DNA of 64,000 nt from Chlorokybus atmophyticus (GCA_009103225.1 RHPI01003041.1:285243-349242); one strand, 5' to 3'. Counted from the first letter of the stretch, positions 41,812 through 54,052 are shown. Notes: generated by a model from the sequence alone, not told the origin. A program made the numbers and translations.

Positions 41812-44534
41812 ATGGCATTCGTGCAGCGCAACAACGGCCAAGGCCTGTCGGCCTCGGACATGGGGCGGATCATCAAGTGCATCCAAAATGCACAATTCCT
41901 GACGGAAGAGCTCGAGTGGGAGACCGGTGTGCATGCGGCCAGCTACCTTCGGACCACAAATGCTTTCTCTCAATTTCAGGTGTGCTCACGGTGTGCGGTG
42001 CATGTGCTTCAACCATCAGAGCCATGTCACATATGCACATGCGAGTGTGCTGCCGAATCAGAACTACGTGACGGGTGACCTGCGCAAGCTGGAGACCCTG
42101 AGGATTAGAACATCAGCGTCACATATTTGCCGGCCAAGGTCTGTGAAATGCAGTACTTAATCTGAGGCCAGCATGGCTGTTAATGCTCTTGGTCGGAGTA
42201 AGTATGGCTCGCGCGGTTGTACGGCAATCCACATGCCGCTAATGGCTTTAATCTCCAATATAGTGGTGACGAGCACAGCTTTGGCCATTCTTCCACGGGC
42301 AACTGATGGAAGGATGTTGAGGTGGATTTGAGGAGGTGGGGGAAGCGTGCTACTTGGCGCCTGCTATTCTGTACAATGACAAGACCATGCTGGACAGCGC
42401 AGGCAAGCGCTCTGGATACCATCTGATGGCATCGCTTGCCAACTACAGTTGGGACATGTATGCTAGCAACATGGGGGTTGTTATGATAGCGCTTCTGCCG
42501 GTGGTTCCAGCAGTGGTCGGGCATCCACGTGGGCGCAGGCAAGGAATCGGTGCCAATTCAAGAACGTGAGATTTTTCATGACGCTTTGACTGTAGTGTTA
42601 GGGGATGTGAACCGGGCGAGCTGGGAAGGTCTGCAGCTCATCGACCCGAATGGCATCGAGCGTTGTGTGTTTCCCGCGCTTGCTAACTACATCAGCGACT
42701 TGCATGTAGTGGGCATGCATGGTTGTCACCAGATGCAGCCTGCCGACAAACAGTGCATGGAGGATGTTGTAAGTGGAGCATTTCAGTCTGTCGTGTTGCA
42801 GGAGACTGCCACACTCGCACGCACTGTGTCGGGCAGTTACACACGACATCCTTGCAATGTTTGTCTCGTCATTAAATCAGATTTGTTTGAGATAGATGAG
42901 GACGCGAACTTGAGAACCAAGGCTTTCAACACACCAGCAATACAACAGCTGCGGGCGGACCTGCATAGCGGTGTTGAAAACGCACGCCAGACAGCCAAGG
43001 CTTTCAAAGAGCAGCACTCCATGCATGTCGAGGAGGTAATGGTCAAATTACCGGCATTTGTGAAGGTGAATGGCTTTCCGTGTAACCAAGCAATGTGTGT
43101 TAGCAACAAAATGCACCGTGGGGTTGGCGATAGTCGCGGGTGCCGGGAGCTGACTGCTACTCTTGCCTTGCCCATGACGCAATGCATGTGTTGGGAGGCA
43201 TCATTACCCACCTGCTTACTGCTGTGTACGACGCTACGAAAGAACAGATGCATCCATCCACGAGACAGATTCTGCAGGCCATGCACGTCTTTGGTGTTGC
43301 TTTTGTGTTGAACACAAAAGCCAACGACACGTGCTCACAAGCAAATGTGCACAGGCTGAATGCATGCAAGGCGACTCTACGGGTTTTGCAATTTAAGGCA
43401 CCCACAAGCATGGTAGATTTCTTCCTGTCCGACCACTCCTTTCAGGTGGTGGAGAAAGTGGCGGTGCTGCAGCTGCCGGTCCTTGCATACGCTTTGCTGC
43501 TCGACAGTGAGGGCAACGATCTCTTCACCATTGCTGCTGCATCAATTGCCCAGTGGAACAAGAAGTTGCTCAAGGCGCATGAAACACACAAGAAAGACCC
43601 TGATCACAGCCGACAACAAGCTGGCTGCCTTCACATCTGCAGTGTTGCATCCGCTACTGTTGTCATGTTCTGCACGAAAGTTGGGTTGGAAGATCGAGAA
43701 GATGCATCAGCTCACTCATTTTGGGTCGGCAATTGTCAGCAGTGGACACCCAAACTGATTCAGCGCCAACCGCATGGAGCCGACACACGCCAAAAATATC
43801 AAAAGATGGGCGCGTGGTGGCAACAACCGGGACTACCAGGCGCGTATCCTAAAGGCGTGGAGCTGTGCGGATATGTGGGAGAGGATGGCATGGTTGTGGA
43901 TCCCGAGATGCGCTCGGTTATGGCGCAGGCACGGCAGCAGTGCTGAAATGTAAAGGAGAAGACGGACAAGTTGCTACGGTTGGATGTGCTGACAATGAGG
44001 GAGTCCAGCCCATACTGGAGCGGTCCTGCGCAAAGCCGCCAAGTCGCCCTGAAAACTCCATTTGCCGACAAGCTGCCTGCCACTCCAAATAGCTGGTTGA
44101 GGAGGGAACAACTGGAGTTGGCCGACGGGTGGCGTGCTGTTCGCGTGGTAAACGGAGGCGCAGCGGTGTACATGACAACATGAGTCAGCATGGCGCGCGC
44201 AACTGGGATGTTCCGTGGGCGGCCTTGGTTCTTTACACGTTAGTTGGAAGGTGATGGAGACGGTGTGAACGTGACGTAGTGGGCTCGGGCACTCCTTTTT
44301 TTGTGCGTGGTGGTGTGGGGTGGTAGCGGCGAGCGCATGTGGAAGAAGGTCGTGTTTGTTCGCTGGTACACAAAGCTGGATGTGAGAAGCAACACAAAGT
44401 GCATCGCTCTAGAATGGGAAAAGCGTCGAGGGGGTCCACATCTCGATGTCGGGACTCTGGAGCAAGTAAAAGACATTGTCCAACCGCTCTTCATATTGGA
44501 CAACACCGTGTACAAGACGGCAAGTATTGGGTGA
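41812..44534 (+). pseudogene. Plavaka/KDZ-like DNA transposase, frameshifted remnant
   Basis: Blocks in three frames follow the order of this CACTA-related family. Near 41830 is NNGQGLSASDMGRIIKCIQN. At 42350-42510 is LAPAILYNDKTMLDSAGKRS followed by SLANYSWDM and IALLP, the DKT/N motif region. From 42560 come FHDALTVVLGDVNRASWEGL, VFPALANYISDL and RHPCNVCLV (a C-x2-C typical after the catalytic part). From 43140 comes YSCLAHDAMHVLGGIITHLL, matching the D-x2-H motif; near 44350 a C-terminal VFVRWYTKLDV segment. Frame changes at about 42520 and 43138 make it inactive as read. I found no terminal inverted repeats. The family name rests on motif memory. Confidence 0.5.
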
Positions 44535-44693
44535 ACACTCACTGCACTGCCATGTGACACATGTACTTGTCTCACTACTCTGAGTTTGGAGTATATTAGT
44601 CAGTTAGGCATTGCTAATCGTATGCTAAGACTTTTGCATGTGGACGTGTACAATACCGGGCAGCTGTCACTGCACAACTGTCACCACAATCAA

Positions 44694-44716
44694 ATGTTGA
44701 ATGCAACATTCAACAT
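44694..44716. repeat. 10-bp hairpin
   Basis: ATGTTGAATG (44694-44703) with its reverse complement at 44707-44716. Confidence 0.75.
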
Positions 44717-44822
44717 TCAGTCAGCTATGCGGCATTGAGCCTTTATATAGTGCACCACACTCAAGCCTCATAGTTCCATGACACAAGAGGGTAGTCACAA
44801 CGCATATCCATTGTTTCAAACA

Positions 44823-45510
44823 TGAGACGCCCTATGCACTCCACCATTGCGGGAGGAACTGCATTTGCTATGGTAATGGCTGAGGTCATCCATGGCACTC
44901 CAAGAGCTGTTTACCATGCAGCAATGCCGCCCCTGGTGCTTTGAAGGCCAGACTGAATACATTTGCTGTGGCGCGTTTGATGTCACAATTGTCTCCCTCA
45001 CGCTAGCGGACAGGTGCGGTTATAGCAGTCCAACCGCCTTGCCCGCGTGCAAGCAGCGTGCTGGTGGGGTAGCTACCACTTATTGTGTATCAAACAGACG
45101 GTGTCAGAAGGTTGATAGGCCAAACATTGTGCCACAAAGGGACAGGTTGGGTCTGAACGAGGAAGCTGCTCCTGGCACATTCTCAATTACAAACTTGACC
45201 TGGCTTGCAAGCAGCAGACATCGGAGAAGCGGTATCATATCCCGGTGTCTCCAGATTTGCCATGTGCCGCCCGTTGAGGTGCCGGTATAGTACCTAAATA
45301 GGCCTGACATGGTAGACTGGCTCATATGAGCTCGTACTCGCTCAGTTCACTTGCACTCATAGTGCATACATCGCGGTGTATGAAAGGCAGCGGGTACTCA
45401 GAGGGACTTATGTCCATCCTGGTCACGTCACAGCCTGCGTGGTGTAGACCGACACAAGCACCTGCACCGCCGCAGAATAGATCTGCGTGTGCGTTTAAGC
45501 TTGTTGTCAA
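44823..45510 (-). pseudogene. Phage-type C5 cytosine DNA methyltransferase, pseudogene
   Basis: Motif order is complete but broken. Motif I (HADLFCGGAGACVGLHHAG) lies at about 45490-45430, followed by the acidic MDISPSEYPLPF strand. ELI is then followed by TGA where a Trp is expected, after which ASLPCQAY gives motif IV with its catalytic Cys. A frame change leads to FVIENVPGA and LCGTMFGL (motif VI and following), then STF, a TGA where Arg is expected, and HRLFDTQ (motif VIII). The end is VPWMTSAITIANAVPPAMVE with IGR (motifs IX-X). The sequence resembles bacteriophage and bacterial orphan methylases more than plant MET1/CMT/DRM types. It converges tail-to-tail on the transposase remnant. 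Confidence 0.75.
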
Positions 45511-45934
45511 ATGGCGTGTATGTGGTCACGGCTGGTCGTGGTACTGGCCAGGGACTAACAATGATGCCGTCCGGGCATACTTTGCGACTGACATTCTCCC
45601 CTCCGGCGCACAGAACATGACGTGCCTCGTCAATTGATGTGTACGCGAATACCTTGTGCCCTTTACAGTTGATGGTTTGTGGATAATCACCGTCATCGAA
45701 TACTATATGGTGCTGCCTTGCAAAGTCATTTTCCGTTTCACCATGCACATATGATGCGTCCTTAATCTCGCACGCCAAGAAGCGATACTGACCTGACGCT
45801 TGAATAGTTCCACAACGCCCGCATGCCATTCCCCATCCAGCGGCCAATGCACCATGACACTCACACCGATCAGCTGCTCGCATCCCAACTTCACTGCATT
45901 CCGCAGCCGATGCAGTGCGCTGTCCAACGGTCAA
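45511..45934 (-). pseudogene. Coding-like segment upstream of the methyltransferase pseudogene
   Basis: A long open minus-strand frame includes WGMACGRCGTI (C-x2-C), YRFLACEIKDASYVHGETE and GHKVFAYTSIDEARHVL. It looks like real protein and lies directly upstream of motif I of the methyltransferase, so it may be the N-terminal part of the same protein. No domain recognised. Confidence 0.35.
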
Positions 45935-46138
45935 TAGTTTGCCTACTCTACAGCGGCCAAGGGGTGGAACTGCTCATGCCCACAATGTGGAAGACTGCTC
46001 TGAATGCGACAACAGCTTCAACATGCATTGAATATGCATACACCCCTTATAACATGCAGTGATACGTCGCTGTCCACTCTGCCGAATTACCTCCACAGCA
46101 TTCGCCACCTGTCCATTAACCACATGTCCCGGTGTTGT

Positions 46139-46421
46139 TCATGTGAAGAAGCGCATGGGTTCCTCTCGCCACTCGAAGCATGAGCGCAAGCACGACTCGC
46201 ACACGCATTGCACACAATGGAACAACTCGGGTTCCTTGCACACAACTTTGCCGAGGCGGCAGCTAAACACGTCGACATTGTGTGTGGTGTAATGCTAGCA
46301 AGCAGCTCTAAACCCGTGGCACACTGTCTGCACTCGCTGGCATTCGCTCAAGTGTGCTCGCATTTGCTGCCTACGGCAATTGGCACATACGTACGCATTG
46401 CATTGTGGGCACACCAAGCAT
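46139..46421 (-). pseudogene. Cys-rich zinc-finger remnant
   Basis: One frame, broken by a single TAG, gives C-x2-C-x4-C-x2-C followed by a helix (RRQQMRAHLSEC), then after the stop FSCRLGKVVC and CVQCVCESCLRSC, ending at TGA. The spacing suggests a RING or treble-clef zinc domain. It may be the N-terminus of the methyltransferase-bearing element upstream of 45934, or a separate decayed gene. Confidence 0.4.
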
Positions 46422-47165
46422 GGTCTCCTAGGTGAGGGGGATTCAACTGCTAACGCGAGCATCATGCAAAATATGAATCGGCACGGCTGCTCACAAATTG
46501 AGCAAGACTTTAGGGTATGGGCATCAATTTAGGGTTGCCAGCTTACGAACCCTAAACGAGTCACACTTAAACTGAAGCACAACCGTACCATGGATGGTAT
46601 TATAGTACCACATGCATGGTCACCATGTAGTACAGTACCACATTAACTTGAATGGTACTACATCCATTAATGGTACTACAGTACAAGGATACTCGCATAC
46701 TACCACGATTGTAGAGTAATACTGTGCTGTCATTCCATGGAACCCAGAGCGATGTCCGAGTTTGTTGCTGTTTACCACGCTTTGAACCAGCAAGGTATGC
46801 AAGCCATGCACTCACTCATGCGCTGGGCAGTTATTGTACACATGTACAGCAAATGCTTCTGACAAAAGCAGATCTCAGTTGCACCATGCACCGTGCTGCA
46901 ACTATCCATGTACCTACATGGTTCACAGGTGTTTAACACAAAACTACAATACATGCACAATTGTCATCAAGGCGGGGGCCAAATCACCGCCGACACATTG
47001 ACGTCTTGCAGTAGGCGTGGCGACCAGAACGGGTGAGGTTGCTTGCACATGGGACACGCTTGTAGCTCCTTTGATTTATTTGCCACGTGTTTCTGCTGGT
47101 ATATGATGCAGACATGGCACATCGCTTGCTTGCAACAGGTGTCTCCCCATGCGGAGGGGGGGGGG
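46422..47165. other. No gene seen; ATGGTACTA-type quasi-palindromes
   Basis: At 46585-46690 the words TGGTACTA and TAGTACCA recur in both orientations, giving many partial hairpins. Otherwise nothing supported. Confidence 0.4.
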
Positions 47166-47392
47166 NNNNNNNNNNNNNNNNNNNNNNNNNNNNNNNNNNN
47201 NNNNNNNNNNNNNNNNNNNNNNNNNNNNNNNNNNNNNNNNNNNNNNNNNNNNNNNNNNNNNNNNNNNNNNNNNNNNNNNNNNNNNNNNNNNNNNNNNNNN
47301 NNNNNNNNNNNNNNNNNNNNNNNNNNNNNNNNNNNNNNNNNNNNNNNNNNNNNNNNNNNNNNNNNNNNNNNNNNNNNNNNNNNNNNNNNNNN
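47166..47392. other. Assembly gap (227 N) bordered by poly-G
   Basis: Ten G precede the Ns and eight follow them. The gap probably replaces a long G-rich or hairpin tract that could not be read. Confidence 0.95.
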
Positions 47393-47541
47393 GGGGGGGG
47401 CTCTTCAATGCGACAATTTAGCTTGCATGGTGCACGCGGGTGTGCAAGTTGCCTCTGCCATTAGACACTGTTATCGCGTTGCAGGCGCAGCAACTCCCAT
47501 TTAAGTTGCGCAGCATAACACTACACTGCCTGCTTGATCAC

Positions 47542-48006
47542 CTAACGCCCATCTGCCGCCATATACCACCTGCTGGTCTTGGTGGTCTCGTCCAGCATGC
47601 GTTCATCCAGGCCCACGTCATGGCTGTTGTCACTCGTGTAATCGCCCGCATCGCCATCTTCGTCGAGCTTCCACAGAATCAGCTCAAAGTGCCGTATAAC
47701 ATACAGCCACTGCCAGCCAAAGCATGCCAAGTATAGGTCGAATGGTTTCACTTGCCACCCAGTATGTTTGCCCAGGTAGTGGCACACATCTCGACCCGCA
47801 TCAATCGACATCAACAGGTACAGTTGTTGCAGCAAGTCAAAGTTCTGCTCCGCGGATAGCTCTTGCACATTGCCAGATTGCTGCAGCAGCAACAACACCA
47901 TCATATCGAGGACGGCGAGGGGCAACAACTGTAACGGAGTGCTACCGCTATGCGGTTCCCCGCCCTTATTTGATGAGAAATAAGAGTCCCAACGGAATAA
48001 ACACAT
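47542..48006 (-). CDS. Hypothetical 154-codon frame
   Basis: An open frame rich in Leu and aromatic residues, with LLQQLYLLM, FDLYLACFGWQWLYVIRHFEL and an acidic end (KLDEDGDAGDY). It has a protein-like composition but no recognised domain. It could be a terminal exon or a remnant of a mobile-element protein. Chance frames of this length are possible here. Confidence 0.3.
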   Translation of the reverse strand: MCLFRWDSYFSSNKGGEPHSGSTPLQLLPLAVLDMMVLLLLQQSGNVQELSAEQNFDLLQQLYLLMSIDAGRDVCHYLGKHTGWQVKPFDLYLACFGWQWLYVIRHFELILWKLDEDGDAGDYTSDNSHDVGLDERMLDETTKTSRWYMAADGR

Positions 48007-48064
48007 CCATTAAAGTCGTATTAGGGCCTTTATAAGCCCTAATAAGGTGTTATGTTATTTAACA

Positions 48065-48104
48065 CCGATATCGACTTGAGACATGAGTCTCAAGTCGATA
48101 TCGG
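48065..48104. repeat. Perfect 18-bp hairpin
   Basis: CCGATATCGACTTGAGAC (48065-48082), loop ATGA, exact reverse complement (48087-48104). A weaker TTAGGGC/GCCCTAA hairpin lies just upstream near 48020-48042. Confidence 0.92.
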
Positions 48105-48106
48105 CC

Positions 48107-51100
48107 GCATGACGGTGCTGTTAACGCAGCGACCGCCATAGCCAAGGGATCTTTCGATCCCCTGGCTGCCAGCGGCGGCGGCGGCGACGTGGCTGTGGTG
48201 GTGTTGGGGTACGGGATTAAAAGGGGCGGTTATTGCTACGGTAGCACCCCCCTTCTTACAATTAAGTACTACGGATGGCCATGTCATGTTCGGGTTTCAA
48301 CCACGGCCAATCCCCAGAGGTCTGTTTGGACCGCACTCTCCGCATTTGCTCCAACTTCTTGCATACTTTAACCCACCTCGAGGCATGCCGCATGCGATGA
48401 TGCAGCACATCTTGGGCGTATTGCAGGGTGATTAACTCGTTTGCACTACGAGTCAGCCCCTCAAAGTGTCTGCGCGTCGGTGCTTTGAGCTTAGGCAGCT
48501 CGTGCCGCACCGGCTGTCTCTCTGAGCGATGCTGAGCAGCCACATGACGCTGTAAATCCGCCTGTGCCTACTCACGACACAAAGTCAGCCCCAGCTTGGC
48601 TTCAAGGCGCTATACTTCTTCTAACTACATTGTGACGCTGCCTCACCTTTGCTTTTTTGGCTTCAAGGGCGCCTGTCAGCGTCCCTTGTTCCAACAACCT
48701 TCATCTTTTTTTTGGTCAACCTGCACATCCTGGCAGGCGCTCTCCGTGGCACTGTCACTTAGAGGAGGTAAGGCGCTATCTTCTTGCTCCATATCCTTGC
48801 GCTTGTTGGTTGCCTCCCGTTCCTCCACGACCTCATGGTGCTTCATAAGGTCGATGCAGCTTTTACCTTTGAGCGCAGCTTTCAAAACACCTCCATCAAA
48901 CTCTTTACCAACAAGACAGGCTGGGATCAATATGGCAAGCTTAGAGGGAGAGGGCAAGCAATTGCTGCTGCTTGATGGAGATCATCTCTCATGATGCCTT
49001 CGGATGGTTAGAGTGCGGTGGCAAGTGAGTCTCTGCGGCAGGAAGGGAGGGTGCTGAATTGTTATTGCGAGCATATGGCTGTGGCGAGGGGAGGCAGGAT
49101 GTGCAAAAAAGTCGGCGACTTCTTGCCTAGCACGCGAAAGCGAGGTCTGAGGCGTTGTCGCAGCACCCTTTGTCGCAGCCAATGGTAGCGGGGGATTGGC
49201 AACGCCATTCCGCCACTCTTCGATCAGGTCTGTTACCTCCGGTGGTACTTCATGCATAGGCCACGATCATTGTTCGGTGCTTGCAAGCTGAAAGAGCCAA
49301 CAGTGTGCTTCTAGCTCATTCAGAGCAGTGTTGCCCACCACTAGGACTGAGTTGGGGCTTCTTTATGTCCAATCCAATGTGCACTGCCGGGCCGTGGCAC
49401 CCACTCCCCATGCTCGCATTGAACGGTCACGTAGCCAATCAACAAGCGCAGCTTGTTGACAAACATGATCATCTGCAGGTGCTCCACGTACACACCTTTT
49501 CTCCGCACGATATATCACACCTTAGCCATGGCTATGTCAATGTTGCGATTGACATTAGCCAATATGGTCGCAGGCAGTTTGTCGTAATATTGCGCCATCT
49601 CTCCCGCGGCACGAGTGGCTCCGCAGAATTCCGAACTTTTACTCGCTACACCTGCATCGACAGCGTGGGCGGTGATTTTGCGGAGAGTGTCCCCCCTGCC
49701 GTCGTCGTCCATGGTGTCCAGCATGGCCCTCAATCTGCTCGAGCTGGGGCGCTTGTCATTATTTAGGACATTTTGCGCTATGGATGGCCTGGCGCAAAAC
49801 ACACAATGGTAGAAGCAATTACCATCCGTTAGCAGTGAAGTGGTCCCATGAGGCGAGCTGGCTACCTAGCATGACTAATGGCCGTACGCGGGTTGCGGCC
49901 AGCTTTTCTAGTGACTCGCTGGCAGATGGTGACCCCTGCTGCATGCGCATACAGTACTCAAATAGTGTGTCCAACCGTCGACGGCAAGAGTAACAGTGAC
50001 TGACAAAGTACCTGAGCTTGGGGCAGACTGCCGGCTTCACCTTGCAGCGGGTGGGGTAAGGTAGGTGCAGAAGCCACATCCGTTGTTGCATTGTGCTGTG
50101 GTCTAGCCGGTTGCAGCAAGAAGGATTGTTGCCCCGTCAATCACCGGTGCTTCTCGTGGAGGAGACGGCAGTGCATGAAAGACTGGTGCCGCGGAAGGTG
50201 GATGCGCTCTGGCTGCGAGGGGAGCACGTGCGGCAGGTGAGACCACTTGTGCATGCAGCAAGGGGGCTTGTATACAGAACCCAAGATAAGACGGCTCACA
50301 ATGTTAGAAAGGACGAATATAAGCTTGCGCATATACCTGACGCATTGTTACCAGACACAATCATTAAAGTCAACGACTTACCTCAATGGCCTGTCGGCTG
50401 CATGGAGCAGGGGAAGCCCTGGGCTGACAAGGTGGTATTGGGTGCACTCTCCCCGCCACCCCCAATCGCAGAATCGTCACGGAGCTTGTAAGCCAGGGGC
50501 ACAGGATGCGCCACTGCCCCAATGGACATGTCAGGATTGAACAAGCCTATATGCATGTTAAACTGATGCCGCATTGCCGCCGCGCTCAGCAAGTGGGATC
50601 AAAGGACCGGTTGATGGGATTGAATCCAGGCTTGCATAGGAGCTCCAACAGGACCTAGTGCACTGTGGTGCTGTCAACCAATCACATGTGGGTAAGCTGC
50701 ATGCTTGCGACACTGCAATAGTCAACTGCGTCACACTGGCATTAGTTGGTTGCTTCGAACAGTCACTTGCGTCATTGCTAACTGATGCACTACTGGTTGA
50801 ATCCCGGACGAATGGCCACGCGCTTCTGTGCTCAAACCCAGCCTACTTTGGCACGCGCGCGCGACTTCACACGCTCACGCACATACTAGCATGCAAAGGT
50901 AGGCATGCATTGGAGGTGCGTGCAATCAACATGCACAGCGAGATTGGCAACAACATACCGCCGACCAGCTCTTGCTATCTGCTCTGGCTTCCGCAATATC
51001 GGCTTGACTGTGGGGTGGGTTTATGTGAATAGTGGAAGCCTGCAGCCACGCTACATGTAGCACATGAATTGCGTTATAGAAAAATTTGCACTTGCAATTT

Positions 51101-51844
51101 AATGCATGTGACTGTTAAGCGTACCTCTGCATTCCTTTGTGCTTGTTCCCACAGTTGCAATTGGTCCCGCATGGTTTTAATTAGGGGCTCCAAGGACCGC
51201 AGCTCCTGATCCACTCCTTGTTGTATAAAGCGAGCCACAAAACAGCTCTCTGTGTGAAGATGGTCCTTGATGAGGCTTGCCTGCTGGTTTGTTCAATGTT
51301 GGTGATGCATATTGGACAGCCCCAGTGCTGACACCATGATCCATAACGTGTCGCCCGTTTGCAGCTGGCTTCACTGCTTGAACTCTTATGACCACAACTT
51401 CTCGCAAGATGTGCCACGCTGCCGCCGCCGCCTACTCTTGGTCGAACCCAGGTCCACTATGCCTGACATTCGACCCGTTATCGACCTGATGCCCCTGCGT
51501 GCCATCATCCGGCCATTAATCAAGCTGTTTGGGTGAGTGCGCGCTAACTCCCATTACGAGACGAGAGATGCATCTGTTGTACCATAAATGTTACGCTCAA
51601 GCTATTGTTACCCTTGGTTGTACAAAGCATGGATGGTACAAATGCATAAGTCGTACCATCAACCATAGGAGAGAACGACGCACTACAAGTGCGACTTTGA
51701 TGCGGGACATTAGACGTTCAAAATCGCCTCATTTTCGTTTTCGCGCCTCGTACATTTGGGCGGGGCAACTAGTGGCGGCAGCGTTGGATGCGGCAGCGCC
51801 ACCATCAGCTAAGCAGGTGGCACCCGACTATCAGTTAGAGAGAT
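48107..51844. other. Coding-like fragments on the minus strand, no gene model possible
   Basis: Several minus-strand frames look like protein: 48543-48262 (basic, PKLKAPTRRHFEGLTRSANE), 48957-48676 (EREATNKRKDMEQED), 49257-48982 (PPEVTDLIEEWRNG), 49802-49515 (DDDGRGDTLRKITAHAVDAG) and 50091-49819 (RRRLDTLFEYCMRMQQGSPS). They do not join in one frame and carry no motif I can name. They could be remnants of one or two decayed genes or of a mobile element. Confidence 0.35.
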
Positions 51845-52502
51845 GCCTCGTGGTCCATCTGTAGGTGCACCTCGTCGTGGAGGTCGGCGCCCCAAGTCCA
51901 CATTGCCCCCAGTGTTCAACCAGGCAACCATCGCCAACCAGCAGCAGCCACTCTTGGCCAACCAATCGCAGCAAAACCCCGCGCTAACGCCCAGCCCATC
52001 ATAACAACTCCAACTGACACCGCAATCGCAAGGGCAAGCTAGAATGCATGCGTTCTTGATGCACTGTGCACGTTGTTCGTCTTGCTCAACTGTGAGGGTT
52101 GCATCTTTCATGGCTGGCAGCATGACTCGCGTGGTTGTGCTTGCAGAGGGTCGACTTGAACCCCCGACCCAAATGCATTTGGCTGTGACATAGCAACCTC
52201 GGCCGTCAGCAACCCTTCCCCAAGCACGTGGAAGATTGGCAACGAGGTAAGCACTGTGTGACATTGTGACACTGTGTGTAACGGATTGTTCTTCTATTAA
52301 CAGCATTTGCCAAATGCCGTCGTGGAACTCATAAACGGCCACTTGGGACAGAGCCATGTTTATTCCAAGGAGGACACTATTCGCAACGTCATGTGTCAGG
52401 TGTGAATGGTGTGAATGCTTCATGACCTTATTGCACCGTGACACTGACCAACCTGCCCGTGACAGGTAGTGGGCTTCAACTATGACGACGAGGCCGATGC
52501 GG

Positions 52503-52542
<40 letters not shown>

Positions 52543-53654
52543 TATATATGTATGAGGTGTACTGGACGCCCAAGGTGTGCCCCTTCCACTGGAGTGTCGC
52601 CTTGAAGAAAGCTACCCAGGTCCGGTCTGAGAACATCACCAAGATCAAGCATGTCCTTGAGAAGGAGTACAAGTGGACACTGTTTAACAGCAACAAGCGT
52701 AAGTGAGTTGGGTCCCTCACCACCATGTCTGCTATGCAACACTGCCGTCTTACTCAGCCTCCATACACACGTACGCATCTCGCCTACTGTAACCAATTCA
52801 ATCAAACACATTGATGCCCCAATGGACCCCGAGACCTAAAAAGCCTAAAAAGCCTATAAAGCCCGGATGCGCAACGCGCTCCAAAGTAAGTCACTTGCAC
52901 TATTTTAGCCTAGTGCAGCCTAAACTTGAACTATCTGTATCGTGATTAATGCCTTGTTGGTATAACTCTCACAGACAAGTCATGGCAAAAATTTGAGGTG
53001 ACCGACGATGCAGACCCGGAGCGGAGGAGATACATCGATGAATTGGGCGATTTTATAATCTGGCAAATGATCGTGCAATGCTGGTCTTACGTCGTCTCGA
53101 CACCTGGTCCGCGGCAGCTGACAGTCAACCACTCGCATACCTTGCTTACGGTGAGCACTTTAAATTAAATCACTAGCAATTCAGCAACGCTGTAGCCCAA
53201 AACTACAGGCTTGCAGACGCGCTGCAGTGAAAAGTGGCTTTTAATGCCATTAAAACATGCATGTAAACTACGCAGGTGGAGCGCATTCAAAAGGGCCAGG
53301 ATGGCGACCCTCTCTTAGCTGCTAGCATCGACACACATGAAGAGTACCCTCGCGAAATCAACACCATGATCATAACAATGAAGCGGGAGATGAGGCAACG
53401 GCACGCAGCCCTCCAGCCATTCACCCTTGTGAAACGCCGCATTTTATGTCAAATACCTGAAAGATCCCAATCGGTGCCGGCTGCAAGAGACAGCAGCTCG
53501 TGACCCACTCGCTGAGGCAGAAGCGGCATTTGATTGGCTGGCGCAACCGTTTGAGGAGGAGGAAGAGCAAGATCCGGCGTCTCCTTTACAGACCCCAGCG
53601 CGTGGTGCTTTGTTCCATGATGACGTGCAAGGCGATGATGGAGAGGAGCTGTAG
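51845..53654 (+). pseudogene. Degenerate multi-exon gene with N-terminal AT-hook-like segment
   Basis: Blocks: from ATG 51845, MPRGPSVGAPRRGGRRPKS (basic GRP/RRGGRRPK, AT-hook-like) then a Gln/Asn-rich run; 52304-52399; 52466-52698; 52975-53150; and 53276-53654, ending EEEEEQDPASP and DDGEEL at TAG. Boundaries of the middle blocks fit GT-AG. Two frame conflicts are visible: across the TA microsatellite at 52506-52539, and near 53440 (VKRRI versus FYVKYLKDPNR). A stop also follows the Gln-rich run. I do not recognise the protein; the layout would suit a transposase or a domesticated relative. Confidence 0.4.
52506..52539. repeat. TA microsatellite inside a coding-like exon
   Basis: Seventeen TA units directly after the block ending EADAAN. 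The downstream conserved-looking block reads in a different frame, so the repeat length decides whether the exon is open. Confidence 0.85.
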
Positions 53655-54052
53655 CGCAGTTAGTAGTCCGTATAGCTGGTCGTGTACACAGCTGTAAGGC
53701 TCTTGTGACTTAGTGTTGTGCATTTTAAACCAGCTCAGTTAATCGTCATTGTGCTCATGCATGTAAAAACTTGCATCCCTATGATACACAACAGAATTTA
53801 TAGGCATTCAAGTCACAGTCACAATCAAACTACAAGCCTTGGCAAGTTACCGAGAGACACTGTACACATTTTAGGTACTTGTACACAGCACAAAATGATG
53901 CTGGCATTCAGGGACAGTCGTGTGTAATCGTGCTATGCAAATACATATAACAATGGTCAGGCATCAGTCATTTTCAGTTGCTTGAAAAATGCCTTATCTT
54001 GTCGACAGTTACCTAGTTGGTGCTTGTGAATTATGCTCAATCGCCTGCGCTG
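53655..54052. other. No gene seen
   Basis: AT-rich sequence between the degenerate gene and the 53-bp tandem array; nothing supported. Confidence 0.45.

Noticed and set aside
52140-52200. tRNA-like T-arm on the minus strand (GGGTTCAAGTCGACCC)
   Set aside because: Extra G residues disrupt the stem spacing and I could not pair a 7-bp acceptor stem or find D and anticodon arms.
51809-52726. 305-codon minus-strand frame
   Set aside because: It is antisense to plus-strand blocks with fitting splice sites, and part of it is the TA repeat. It has no recognisable domain.
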